Shown: positions 52,986-64,000 of the stretch, one piece after another
Layout of the letters: each line of letters starts with the position of its first letter
Numbering within the stretch: the first letter of the stretch is position 1
Origin: Plasmodium malariae
Lineage: Eukaryota > Apicomplexa > Aconoidasida > Haemosporida > Plasmodiidae
Reading direction: 5' to 3'
Assembly: GCF_900090045.1 (NCBI RefSeq)
Contig: NW_021638326.1
Location: 186,001-250,000, forward strand
Length of the DNA stretch: 64,000 bases
The notes under the pieces: model-generated
Databases searched by the model: none
Told to the model about the DNA's origin: nothing
The model's input: the letters and a program-made list of their open reading frames with translations, nothing else
Position numbers and translations under genes: made by a program

Positions 52986-53896
52986 ATGGTGCAAATAATT
53001 AAGACTATCTTATTTATTAAAACTTCTGTCTTAGTCCTTGTAACATTTATACGTCATTTTAACAATGATATGGTTTGATAATACTATATAAGAATATATT
53101 CTTTATACGATTATTACATATTCTACTTTAATTAATAAAATTTCGTAGAATTAATTATTTATCCTTTAAATAAAATAAATATAATTTATTAATTTTTTTT
53201 TTAGCGAACATTTAATAAAATCGCGGATGAAAAATACAAACATGGAGAAATTTAGATACAATAACCTTTCGATTATTAGCAAAATATAAACAGGATAAGG
53301 ATTCGCATATTTTAGGGTTAAAGCAGAATAAATCAAATAATAATGAGCATGAAAAGTATGATATAACTATTAATGAAAAAGGGAACAAAGGAATAAACAA
53401 AAAATCTGATAAAAGTTCATTAAATAAGGCGCAATACTATATGGAAGTAATAGATTATAACAATGGAATGTTTGATGGAAAACATTTTCATTTTAAAAAA
53501 AAATGGATTAAAAAAAAAGATTACGATAATTTTATTGAAAGGAACAGGAGAATTTGTGATATATCTTTAAGAAAAATAAGATTTAGAAAGTATGGTACTG
53601 GAGTTGCTATGTTTGTTATTTTTTTCTTGTTTGCAGGAGCATTTTATGTATTACCAAGATTAACGTCTTTGAATACTGCATGGAAAAAACTTGAAGAGGG
53701 TAGTGATATATTGAAAACATTGCATGAAACTATAAAAAGTTATGGGGATACAGTAATGACATCTATTTATTTAACATTATATAGTGTACTTATGCTTATA
53801 TTGATTATTGTGCTTGTAATAGGAATTTGTAGAGTCTTAGGAAATAATGAAAAATATAATAAAATTAAATTGATGTCTGAACAAAGTGCATATTAA
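52986..53896 (+). pseudogene. type A Fam-L/Fam-M gene with a frameshift
   Basis: Exon 1 (52986-53072) is an intact 29-codon leader ending RHFNNDM and the donor is normal. Exon 2 starts at 53205 (RTFNKIADEKYKHG) but reaches TAG at about 53253. The family sequence resumes in another frame from about 53246 (LDTITFRLLAKYKQDKDS) and stays open to 53896. A single missing A in a GGAGAAATTT context accounts for this. With that one difference, the export motif would again fall at residue 52. The core (YYMEVIDYNNGMFDGKHFHF) and two spans are preserved. The usual stop after KIKLMSE is replaced by CAA, adding QSAY before TAA. The loss is recent, or the frameshift is an assembly error. Confidence 0.8.
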
Positions 53897-56239
53897 TAGA
53901 GTTATATATTTTTGTAATTAATTCTTTAATATGAGTAATGTCTGTAATATATTTAGTGATATTCTTAATACGAATACTTATAATTTCTAAAATATTGTAA
54001 ATTCTCATGAACAGAATTAGTCTGTTTGGCACACAACAATATATGTTCCTCGTCTTTTTAGGAATTTGAAAGTTAAAAATTTTTTAATTTGTATATTAAC
54101 ATATAATTTAAGCTTAACTAAAAATACTTATTATAAATATATTTGTGTAATAATTAGATTTCAATGGACAATATATGTTGGTGCTTTAAGGGGAGTAAAT
54201 AGTAGAATTATTAATAAAATATTATAAAACTTACTTAAATTACACTATAGCTAAAAATTATTGTCTCCTATTATGTAACTTCATATATTCTAAAATTATT
54301 TTTTGCTAAGGTAATTAAAAGAAATTATATTATTTTTTTTAAATTAATAAATGTGTCTAGTTTACTATTTAATAAAATTATATGGGAACATTGTGTTTGC
54401 ACGGTTATATATATAAATATATATTTTTAATTAAAAACGCGATTAATATTTATTTTATATAATATCTTTTATTAGACATATATAAAAAAATATATTTATT
54501 GAAAAAATATTATTGAAAGATTTTGATTTCTATCTTATTCAGTAATTGTGAAATATAAATATATAATGAAATAATATATTTTTTGAATATGGAAAATTTA
54601 TAATTGTTTAATAATTTGTGTATTATGAAACTTCATAATTATTTCAAGAATAAAAACCAATTATTATATTATTATTGTTCATAATGATATTATTGATTCT
54701 ATTCATTATAAATTAATTTAATGTATATTATATTGAAGGTACATACATATATTTTATATTGTTTTTATTTTTCATATTATTAAAAAATTAAATTTGTGAA
54801 TTAGTTTTAATCACATATTAATAGGTAATATTTATAATTATTTGGATTGTAAGGCTTATCATTTTAAAGTCTATTAGGAGAATATAAAGTTTTCATATTA
54901 ACTGGCAGAACTGAAGCATATAAGATATATATGTATATATATATATATGCTTTTACTGAATATATATGTCAAAGTAGTTCTGCTTAATTCTATTCATATT
55001 TTCTAAGCTAATATAATCATTTTGTTACTTTGCTACAATATTGTTGTATGATTATTGCATTCATGTTTTAGAATAATAATATATCTTACTTTTATTATTA
55101 ATTAGAGTAAGTCGAATTGATACGCATAATTAAAATTTTGAAATTAACAACGGAACAACTACATTACTCATAATAATTTTTATAATTATAGACTAGCAAA
55201 ATATGTGATATTTTATGTTTATTTTAAACGTATTAAGGGTTAATACTCATAAAATATATTATCACTTATATTTTGTTTATATATTATTTTATTTATTACT
55301 TCAATAGATGAATAATTATATAGCAAGATATATATCGAAATATTTGAAATGATGGTTATATAATAAATGTGTATAAACTTCATAACTAAAGTATGTTTTT
55401 ATATTAATATAAATATTATTAATTTATTTTGGATTAAATATTTCAAAAATTATATGTTATTTCTTGATTATTTTTTTGCTATTACACATTTCAGTAATAT
55501 TTATATTTTATGTACTGTATTTTTAATATATATATGGTAAAACAATTGTTGAATTAAAAATAAAGAAATACCTATTTTATAGATAATAAATATTGCACCT
55601 TTTATTTTTTTTTATTATTTAGTTAATTTTTTTTTTCTGATGAATATTTAGATAGGAAATTGTATAAATCTATTATTATAGTGAGAATTATACGCTTATT
55701 TTAGTTTTTTCTAAACAACTATGATAATTAATTCTAATTATGCAGATTTTATTAATGTGTTGTTATAAATTCAATTATTTAATAATATTTTTAAAATTAT
55801 ACAAACTAGTTTTAATATATTGAACATTTATAACTAACATTTAATGAAAAATATGACTGATTAACATGTTTTTCAGGGTTTCATTTCGTTGCACTATTCC
55901 CTACTTCATTATAATATAAAATCTGAAACTTTAGCGTACAAATGTAAGCATGAAACCTAAATAGTGAAACAATGGAATTTTCTAATTTTAGTACCGAAAT
56001 GGAAGAAAATTTTATAAATGTTTTAATATTTATTGTTAGATATATCGTGGTTTATTATATTTATATTTGCTTTCCAATTTATAGCCTTTTTTTCATTATT
56101 CTTTATATTCCATTGTTTTTATTTTCAATTTTCTTAACAAATGAATGATTCTATTAATTAAATAAAAGGAGTTTATTCATTATTCGTTTTTTCTCTACAA
56201 TTAATATATTTAAATAAATAAAATTTTTGTAAATTACCT
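53897..56239. other. intergenic region, no gene
   Basis: AT-rich DNA. The 3' flank of the type A gene holds ATGTTCCTCGTCTTTTTAGG (about 54040), a divergent form of the 3' element. A 58-codon hydrophobic plus-strand frame at 55972-56148 (MEFSNFSTEMEEN, then Ile/Tyr/Phe-rich) is too short and featureless to call. Confidence 0.5.
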
Positions 56240-56960
56240 ACGAATTTTTTTTACTGCTTCACTTTTTAGTGTATCCTTTCTTCTCTTATGAGCCATTTTT
56301 TAAATATTAATGTAAAAATGTTATTATTAAGCGCCATTTCCATAACGCACCACCTTTTTCTCCATTTATAATCGGAATATATAATATGATTCATGTTTTT
56401 TTAAACCATTATATACATTAATCTTTGCTCCAACTAGAGAATACATCATAAAGTTCTGATTGATATTCTTATTACATATTGGGATTGTAATGCATCCATT
56501 TATCATCTAATTTGTTCAAAAAAATATTAAATTCTTCCTTTTTTTTCAGGACAAGAATTCTTTTACTTTTTAAAATCTTATATCATTTTCTTTTTCCATC
56601 TACTAAGCCATAGTTCCCAAATAAAATTTTTATATTTTTCTGATAATTTGTATTCCGCTATCTTTTGTTTTAAATATACTTCTGGTATAACTTTAGAGAA
56701 TTTATAAGATTTACAAAGTGAAGACGTTGCTTTTCCCGAAAATATTTAAATAAAATATTAAAAAAAGTGTATTTTTTAGATTAATTTAATTTTTAAATGG
56801 AATTAACTAAAATTCAAATATATTTATTTGAAATATTTTATCTTACCCAACTGCAGTAATCATCATTTGAACTGGTTGAAGATAATTTAAATATGACTGT
56901 CGAAACAGACGTAAAAAAGAATATTGTTTCTACTTTAATAATAAATAGTGCTACTTTATA
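56240..56960 (-). pseudogene. tryptophan-rich antigen relic
   Basis: On the minus strand an exon remnant (56847-56960) reads KVALFIIKVETIFFFTSVST, then VIFKLSSTSSNDDYCSW, ending at a GTAAGA donor. This is a leader exon, but without an ATG. After an intron-like gap the body has Trp-spaced segments in shifting frames: KIAEYKLSEKYKNFIWELWL (about 56600-56700), then EEFNIFLNKLDDKWMHYNPN, stops, and EYQSELYDVFSSWSKD (about 56440-56530). The KW-(M/T)-H-(F/Y)-N block and the Trp spacing are typical of the Plasmodium tryptophan-rich antigen family (Pv-fam-a/TRAg). Multiple stops and frame changes show it is dead. Below 56430 the homology is uncertain. Confidence 0.65.
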
Positions 56961-59767
56961 TTATTTAATTTTCAATTAAATATATTAAATTACAAAGGCA
57001 TAAACTTTAATATAAATATGAAAATATAACGAACAATATAAAATGATTTATAAAAAATATTTAAATTACTGTTCAAAAAAAAATAATGAAACAAAAAGTT
57101 TTATATAAAAAAAAAAAATTAAAAATTATGATTTTTATTAAGAATTAATTTTATAAAAACGTCATAAAATATCTTTAGAGAAACGCCTATATCTACTTAA
57201 ATGTAATTAAATATTTATTTATGTACCTTTGTCCACTTATGATTATTTTAATAATATTAAATTATTTTATTTATTATTTTTTTTTATAAGTATGTAATTT
57301 TAAAATATAAATAATAATAATATATAAAATTATTGTAAACCTTAATATAAATAAATCTATATATATAAATGTATAGATAAAACTTCAAGTGTTACAATAT
57401 ATTCTCCCATTCATTTCTTTTTATCATATAGATATATCATTAATATAAGCTATATGGCTTTTATTAATAAATACACTATCCGTCATTAATATTATTATGA
57501 TTGTAATTTTTGTTTTTTATGAACATATTATTGTGTATAATTATAATATGATAATAAATATGCTGATATAGAAAAAAATATAAAAATAAATAACTAAAAT
57601 ATGAAACTCAAACTTATATTAATTTTAAAGATACATAACAATTATATAATGGAAAATAATAAGTTTTTAAAAAAAACTTTTTAACATTTAAAACAGACTA
57701 TGTTTTCCATATTATATTTTACATTTTTTTCAACTTTCTTTTCATTCTAATTTATAAGATTTTTCAAATCTATTTTTTGTTCTTCTAATTCTTCTATTAC
57801 TTTTTGTATTTATTTTTATGTATTTTAAACATTCACATTATTTTATTATTTTTATTCTCTTTTTACTTTTTCTCTTAATTTTTTTAATATTTTTTCTTTT
57901 TACCCATTTTTTTTCTACAAATAAAAATTCAGAAGAATAAATTCTAATCAATAGCATTATTCGAGCACAACTTGTTATATTAAAAGAAATATTATTTGCA
58001 TATTTTTATTATTTTCTTTTTTTTCTAATTGAATAATTCTGATATTAAAAAATTAGAATATATATAATGTATTACATTCGGAGAAAATAATTATTTATAT
58101 CTTTGTTCTGTATGAATTCTAATGATTTTAAAATAAAGTAAACGGCATAAAAATTTGCATGTAAAATTTTTTATTATTATAATTACATAACAGAATTAAT
58201 ATTTGCTATATTAGTAAAATGCTCTAATAAAATGATTTTTTTATTTATAAATATATTATAAGAATTGTAATTTTAAAAAAATATAGTTAATATTTTAGGA
58301 ATAATGTTAAAAGATAATTTAAAAAAAAAGTTTTTGCTAGTAGAAAGTATAATAATATAAAAAATATGGTTACTGTACATTTTATAAATATTGAAATATA
58401 TGTAACAAAATAAAAAAAAGATATATATTTAAAAAAAACAAATTTATTTATTTAACTTGAAGGTGAATGTTTACTTAAAATTTACGCCATGAGCTAGAAG
58501 TTAATTAATAATATGGTTTAATGAACAGAGAAAATTATAATATAATACAATTATTTATACACAATAGCTTAGCATGAAAATTGAAAAATAACTCTATAAA
58601 TCGGATTAGATATATCATTCCCATGATCTACTATAAGGTTGTTCATTTTATTAATATATCATCAATAATTAATAATAGTTACTTTACATTTTAGCAATAT
58701 ATAGGTAACATAATAAATAATTCAATTATTTAGAAATATTATTTATTCTACAATATGTTCTAATTGAGAATATCTCCCACAATTGTAGTAAAATATATAG
58801 CATATTGATTTAAGGTATCTATTTCTTATTCTCCTAAATATTAAAAAAATTACACTTTTTTTATATTAATATATATATATATATGTAAATGTGTTTAGTT
58901 TATTATTCATTATATATTATGGAGAAAATGAAATTCTTCATTAAGAAATAGAATTTTTAGATATAATGTTTTAATTTTTTTAAAAAATAAATAATTAAAA
59001 AAACGCAAATATAGATAATAGGTAAAATTTTGAAAATATACAATAAATGAATGTTATTAATGTACGATATTCATTAACTCATAACTGATTAAGACGTTTT
59101 CATTATGTAGCATATATTTTTTTTTAATATAATTTGTAATATAGATTTTGTGTAAATTATCATTACGTTTTCATGCATATAAAGAGTTCTTTTCCTTATT
59201 ATTTTTTTTTTTATGAACAAATTTTTTATATAAATTGAAACATGAAACGGTTGGTCAATGGAAATATAAAAAGATACAAATAAGTATATTTCTAAACGTG
59301 AAAATAACTGTAAATTAAGAAGTAATGGAATAAAATAGAATTATTTAAATTTTTGTAATAATAATATATTAATTCAAGAATAGTGTTACAAATTATTTAT
59401 TTTGTTTTTATTTATTATTCCAAATTATAATTTTTTTAAGGTGTAACATTTTCGGAAAATTTTAATATTAATTTTTTTTTTTTATATGCGTATTAACATC
59501 TTACTATTTTTGTTAAATCAAGTATTAGCGGAGTGTCCTAATGTATAATATTACAGATATAAAAAAACGTATATAATTGTAATATATTTTAAATGCTTCA
59601 ATTACAAACTTCATGTTTCATGATTTTTTTTTTCCTTTTTATTACTTATTACTTTACATTCATTTTCTTTATTTCCTAGAGACATTAAAAAATTTAAATA
59701 ATATTTTACATTAGTAGCCTTTTTTCTTAAATATCATCTAAATATATTATGGAAGTTACCTATGAAT
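56961..59767. other. intergenic region between trp-rich relic and STP1 copy 2
   Basis: No intact gene. The stretch at about 57690-57960, read on the minus strand, is rich in Lys/Glu codons (VIEELEEQKIDLKNLIN, stop, NEKKVEKNVKYNMENIV) and could be a coiled-coil relic of an unidentified gene. The end nearest STP1 (59450-59767) matches the flank of STP1 copy 1. Confidence 0.45.
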
Positions 59768-59848
59768 TTATAGAAACTGTTTTCCTGCCATTTCATCCGA
59801 TTTGTCTACTGTTCTATCAATAACTATAGGATTTGCATATACGCTATC

Positions 59849-62361
59849 TTATTTTACCCAGTTTTCTATCTCATTCCTGAAAGTATTATTCCCTATATGA
59901 GCATGGATTTCTTTATTTTTTATATATTCTAAATCATTACTATTATATTTAATTATATTTTCTGTAATTACTGGTTTTTTATATGAATATACTCCTTTCT
60001 TTGATTCATTTATGGAATTATCCAAATATGATTCCCTATTTTCAAAGTTCACCTCCTTTTTACATTCTTCTAATATCGTCATAAGAACTAGAATACATAG
60101 CCTTGTTATTAATTTTTTTTTTACATATTTATATAATTCCACATAATTTTCTTTTTTTTGGAATTCTTCTATATTCATTAATGATATATAGTTTTTAGTA
60201 TTTTCATTTAGATATTGATCTGATATATTGTGAAAATCCTCTGAGAATTCATTGAAGCATTCCTGTTCCAAATACTGTTCTATAATAATAGCCTTTTTTG
60301 ATATCCATTGTTTCCATATATCTTTTTCTCTTTGTAAAAATAGAACATTGTGCTTTTCATTATTATATTTCATTTTTAATTCTTCCATTTCTTGTATATA
60401 ATATAGTTCTTTTTTCCATTCATTTTTTAAATTAATAAACCAGTTTGCTTTTTTCAATTTTTCAGAAATATTTCTGTTACTTTCAATCCATTTATTACGT
60501 AGAATATTTTGTTGTTTAATATCATTACTACTTTTAATATTTTCTGTTATTAGATCATCATCAATTAAATTAGGATAGGTTATATTATCCTCTTTTTTGA
60601 ACTCATCTATGCATATTTCTAAGAATTCGTCTTTGTTGTTTTCCCATTCTTTATTTCTAAATTCTTCGAGTACTTCCATATGTACTTCTACTATGGTTTT
60701 GGTTCTGTCTCTTGTTCGCTTTGATAAATTTACATTTGTTGTAAGTTCATTTATTTTTATTTTTTTTATAATTTCTTCATCATCATATATTGTGTGTTCT
60801 AAAGGATGATCCGTAAAAATTTTACTTTTCTTGTGAGAAAATGAAGGTACAAGCAATCTCAGAAATTTCACATGTCTTCTTCTTATCTTTTTTTTTTTTT
60901 TAAACATTCCAGTTAAAGCAAACTATAGTATAAGAAAAAATTTTTTATAAAATAAGCTATTACAATAAATAAATGTTTTTCATATTTTTAACCTTTTATT
61001 ATTATATTACTTTAATAAAAAGAGAAAGTATAATAATAATTACCAAGCTTATTAAAATAGATGAAGTATATTTATCACTTGGATTTAATGTCGTACCTAT
61101 AATTGTATTTTATACATATATATGTATATATTATTTAGTATAGTTATTTAAAATGTAGAAATATAAGTAAAATTAGTGATACCTGGAGTATGGGGTATTT
61201 GAGGAGGACTATGTGCTAAGGTATATGTCGATGATTTATGAATTGGCTTGGTAATTTCACGACCAGGAGATAATTGTATGTCTTGAAAAGGTGGAGAGGG
61301 TAATGCAGTAGTATCTTCTGATACTACATGTACATCTTCAGAACTATTAGCTTCTTCTAATGATGCATCTGCTAAAGATTGTGAATCCTTAGTTTCATTA
61401 GTTGAATGATGAATTTCTGAAGCTTCACTTTTAATAAGTTTTGGTGGAGGTTGTGGTGGATTTTGTAGTTCAAGTTCAGTTTGAGCTTCGGGTGAAATTG
61501 GCACATCTATTTCTTGTTGTACGTGAGATTTGGGTATAATTTGAGCTGTATTTTGAATTTGAGTTTCTAAACCTTTTTTTTCTGTTTCAAGTAAACCTTC
61601 AGTACTTTCTGCTGAATTCGGGGTTATACATTCAGAAAGTTCTTTAAAAGTTTCTTGATTCATTATATCACATGTCGATTCTTTAGTTAGTTTTTTGGTC
61701 TTTTTTGCTGGTTCCACTTTGTAACATCTTTCGAAGAGGTTTTTCTTTTCTTCAAATTGCTTCTGCATCTCTTTAATCCATGCATTATATGTTTTGCATT
61801 TGTCTAAACATGTATTTTCACATTTACCTGAGTTTTTTTTTTTTATTGTTTCTATTACATTCAAATCTATACTTCTTTTTTTACAGAAATCCTCTTCTTT
61901 ATATTTTAATTCTAAAAGTTCTTTATGTTCTTTTTTTAAGATCATAGGACATCCACCATATTTAGTTAAATTTTTAAAGTAATGATTTAGATAAAACTTC
62001 AATAACGCTTCCCACATAGTAGGAGATATAGACTTCGGAGGAGACATTTTTCCAATTACATAATCAGCTAATAGTTTGCATTCATTTCTAAATAAATTTT
62101 TGTCCTTCACCGTTTTTAAGAAATTAGTTTTATTTTGTATGTAAGTTCTAATAGTCCTAAATGGTTCTCTGCGGGTTAGCGAATATCCTGACATTCCAGA
62201 AAGAGTGAAATGCTGAATTTAAAAGAATTATTAAAAAATACCTAAGTATTATGTTTTACGTTAATTGCACTGTCACATATTTTATCATAAATAAATAATT
62301 TATGTATGAATTTAATAGTTTAAAAAAAAATGAATATTACCTTAGGTATACAATTTTCCAT
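59849..62361 (-). CDS. stp1: STP1 protein (SURFIN-related), copy 2
   Basis: Four exons on the minus strand: 62341-62361 (MENCIPK), 61183-62212, 61011-61096 and 59849-60922, with introns of 128, 86 and 88 bases. The predicted protein is about 736 residues. Exon 1 (21 bases) and exon 3 (86 bases) have exactly the lengths seen in STP1 copy 1. The N-terminal domain has FRNECKLLADYV, KYGGCPMIL, EDFCKKR and CENTCLDKC, then a Pro/Glu/Ser/Thr-rich stalk. The membrane span (about residues 362-386) comes mainly from exon 3. The cytoplasmic exon begins with five Lys from an A14 run, then RRRHVKFLRLLVPSFS, and carries Trp motifs (NKEWENNKDEF, WFINLKNEWKKE, IWKQWISKK). TAA at 59849-59851 ends the frame after ENWVK. 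A further 26 codons stay open in frame to TAA at 59768-59770 and resemble the end of copy 1, so the tail is probably truncated. Confidence 0.9.
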
Positions 62362-64000
62362 AATGACCCTATATTGATGCTCTAGTTCGTTGAAAATGAA
62401 AATCATAAAGAAAATTAATTGTGAACATTTTGTACCATTAGCGTATTTCAAAAATTAAGATGTATTAAAAGGAATTTCATAGTTATGAGCTACGTAGTAA
62501 TTTATATTAGAAATATAAAGTAAATAAATTTATTATTATTTATTCTATGAGAGTTTTATATTATTTTACCTTAAGTAAATATAAAAACTGAAGATATATC
62601 CTAAATATATTTTGAAATTAAATGGTGATTAAGTATATATTAGTGTATAAAATTTATATAACCTTCATTAAAGGAATCACAATAACTTACAAAAAAAAAT
62701 TACATATAAATTAAATGAAAAAATTAAAATTTATTATATATAAGTATTATTAATCAATTTATTGCTTTTTTTTTGGCTCTTTTTTTTTTTTTAACGCAAA
62801 AAAATTATATAAATACTGTTGTATTAAGGTAAACAATTCTTTTTGTTCAAGTTTTTTTGGAAAATAAATAATCTATAAACCAGATAATTATTAACACTAA
62901 TAGTATGTTTTTATTATGTTACATTTATCATTTTTCCCATATTGCGCACTACACTGTAATTATATTGTTAACGGTTTTTTATTTTAATACCATATATATA
63001 GAAATGGAAAATAAAATATATAAATTATAATATATTGTTTCTGTTTTTGAGAATGGTAAATAACATTATAATGCAATTAATCCATTTAATAATATATGCA
63101 AATAATCTACCAAAAATTTAATAAGTTATGCTATACATTATGCTACAAAATAATTTTAAATAGTATACATTATCATACATATACATATATATGTATGTTC
63201 TGTACTTGTCTATTACCACTTTTGAATAAAATTGATTTCATTTGGACTAAATGTTAATTAATAAAGAATACGTTAAGGTATATTATTTATTGAATAAAAT
63301 GTTGACTGCTTATGAAATATATGAAAAATTATTAGAATATACTTATGAGAACGTTATTCGTATTATATGTCTAAAAAATCGTAAAATGAATTATAACTAT
63401 GTAATGAAAAATAATAACACTAAATTTAACGTAAATTCAATAATATATTAAATTAAATAATACAACATTATTGAAGCTTCGTAACAGTTTTTTTGTACTT
63501 ATTCATATATATAATCTAATAAATACATCAAAAAGATTTTTTTTAATTATATTTCTATTTTTATTTTTTTTTCTGCATTTGTTATGAATATGAAAAAATC
63601 GTTTTAAGACTATTATTAAGTATTCATTTATGATCTAGAATGACAAAATTAAGTATTAGCTTATAGTATATTTTTAAATATTAATGAATAAATGAAATCA
63701 CAGAACTCTTTAAAAATATTACTTGCATTATAATATATTATTTGTTAATGTAAATATATTATTACTTATTTTAAAATTTCTTTTGAAACAAGCATATAAA
63801 AGATAATGAATAAGCAAGAAATTAAAATAATATATATATTAGTAAATTTTAGTAAATAATTATTTGAATTAGTGGTTGATGTAATATAATTATGTTTAAC
63901 CAATCTGTTATATTAAAGAATTATTGGTTTTTACTTATTTGTAATTTTTGAATTTATTTTTACTCAATTTTTTTTTTTTTTTTCTGTTCTTTATATTTTA
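62362..64000. other. upstream region of STP1 copy 2
   Basis: No gene seen beyond the element at 62825-62905. GCGCACTACACTG near 62944 is a compositional spike. A 66-codon plus-strand frame at 63251-63451 has Lys/Tyr/Asn/Ile composition and no family feature. Confidence 0.55.
62825..62905 (-). promoter_or_regulatory. conserved upstream element of STP1 copy 2
   Basis: About 520 bases upstream of the start. The minus strand reads CTGGTTTATAGATTATTTAT, then a T/A stretch and TTGTTTACCTTA. It corresponds in words, order and distance to 4364-4440. Confidence 0.45.

Noticed and set aside
55972..56148. 58-codon hydrophobic plus-strand frame starting MEFSNFSTEMEEN
   Set aside because: Short, no recognisable family, no clear splice partner, and long hydrophobic frames are common in T-rich DNA.

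Overview
This window looks like subtelomeric DNA of a human-infecting malaria parasite of the Plasmodium malariae lineage. The DNA is extremely A+T-rich, with long T/A homopolymers and (TA)n runs. Its genes are short, begin with a tiny first exon and have introns of about 80-130 bases with GT..AG ends. Two families define it: STP1 genes and genes of the Fam-L/Fam-M group (the family I know as PF12420), whose large expansion is characteristic of P. malariae and P. malariae-like parasites. No housekeeping gene, rRNA, tRNA, CRISPR array or telomere repeat tract was recognised.

Layout. Two four-exon STP1 genes lie on the minus strand near the two ends (1351-3894 and 59849-62361). Between them, on the plus strand, are seven intact two-exon Fam-L/Fam-M genes, one frameshifted member and one decayed relic. 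I recognise two subtypes by their protein cores. Type A (probably what is called fam-m) has a core around FDGKHFHF and a tail ending IKLM. Type B (probably fam-l) has a core around LEKKIFKEL and a basic tail ending KVKKYEKIKF-like. The letter assignment is from memory and could be swapped. The order is A-B (10.1 and 13.5 kb), A-B (21.5 and 24.9 kb), relic-B (34.1 and 36.7 kb), B (40.2 kb), then B-A (49.3 and 53.0 kb, where the A copy is frameshifted). Minus-strand wreckage includes an STP1 last-exon relic (16.45-17.1 kb) and a tryptophan-rich antigen relic (56.2-57.0 kb).

How it was built. The first two doublets sit in a diverged direct duplication with an offset of about 11.4 kb, and homology can be followed from about 5.9 kb to 14.6 kb. 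A second, apparently non-coding block at 29.1-31.6 kb recurs at 44.2-46.8 kb with a constant offset of about 15.15 kb. The rest is intergenic DNA in which I see no genes.

What the genes do together. All intact Fam proteins share an exactly 29-codon hydrophobic first exon, a PEXEL-like R-L-L-A-K motif at residue 52 and two C-terminal membrane segments. That is the plan of a secreted protein exported to, or displayed at, the host red-cell membrane. STP1 proteins have a Cys-containing N-terminal region, a low-complexity stalk, one membrane span and a Trp-containing internal domain like the SURFIN family. The window is therefore an antigen and exported-protein reservoir. Conserved non-coding elements lie about 430 bases upstream of every Fam start, about 160-190 bases after Fam stops and about 520 bases upstream of both STP1 starts. 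They suggest family-wide control sequences copied along with the genes.
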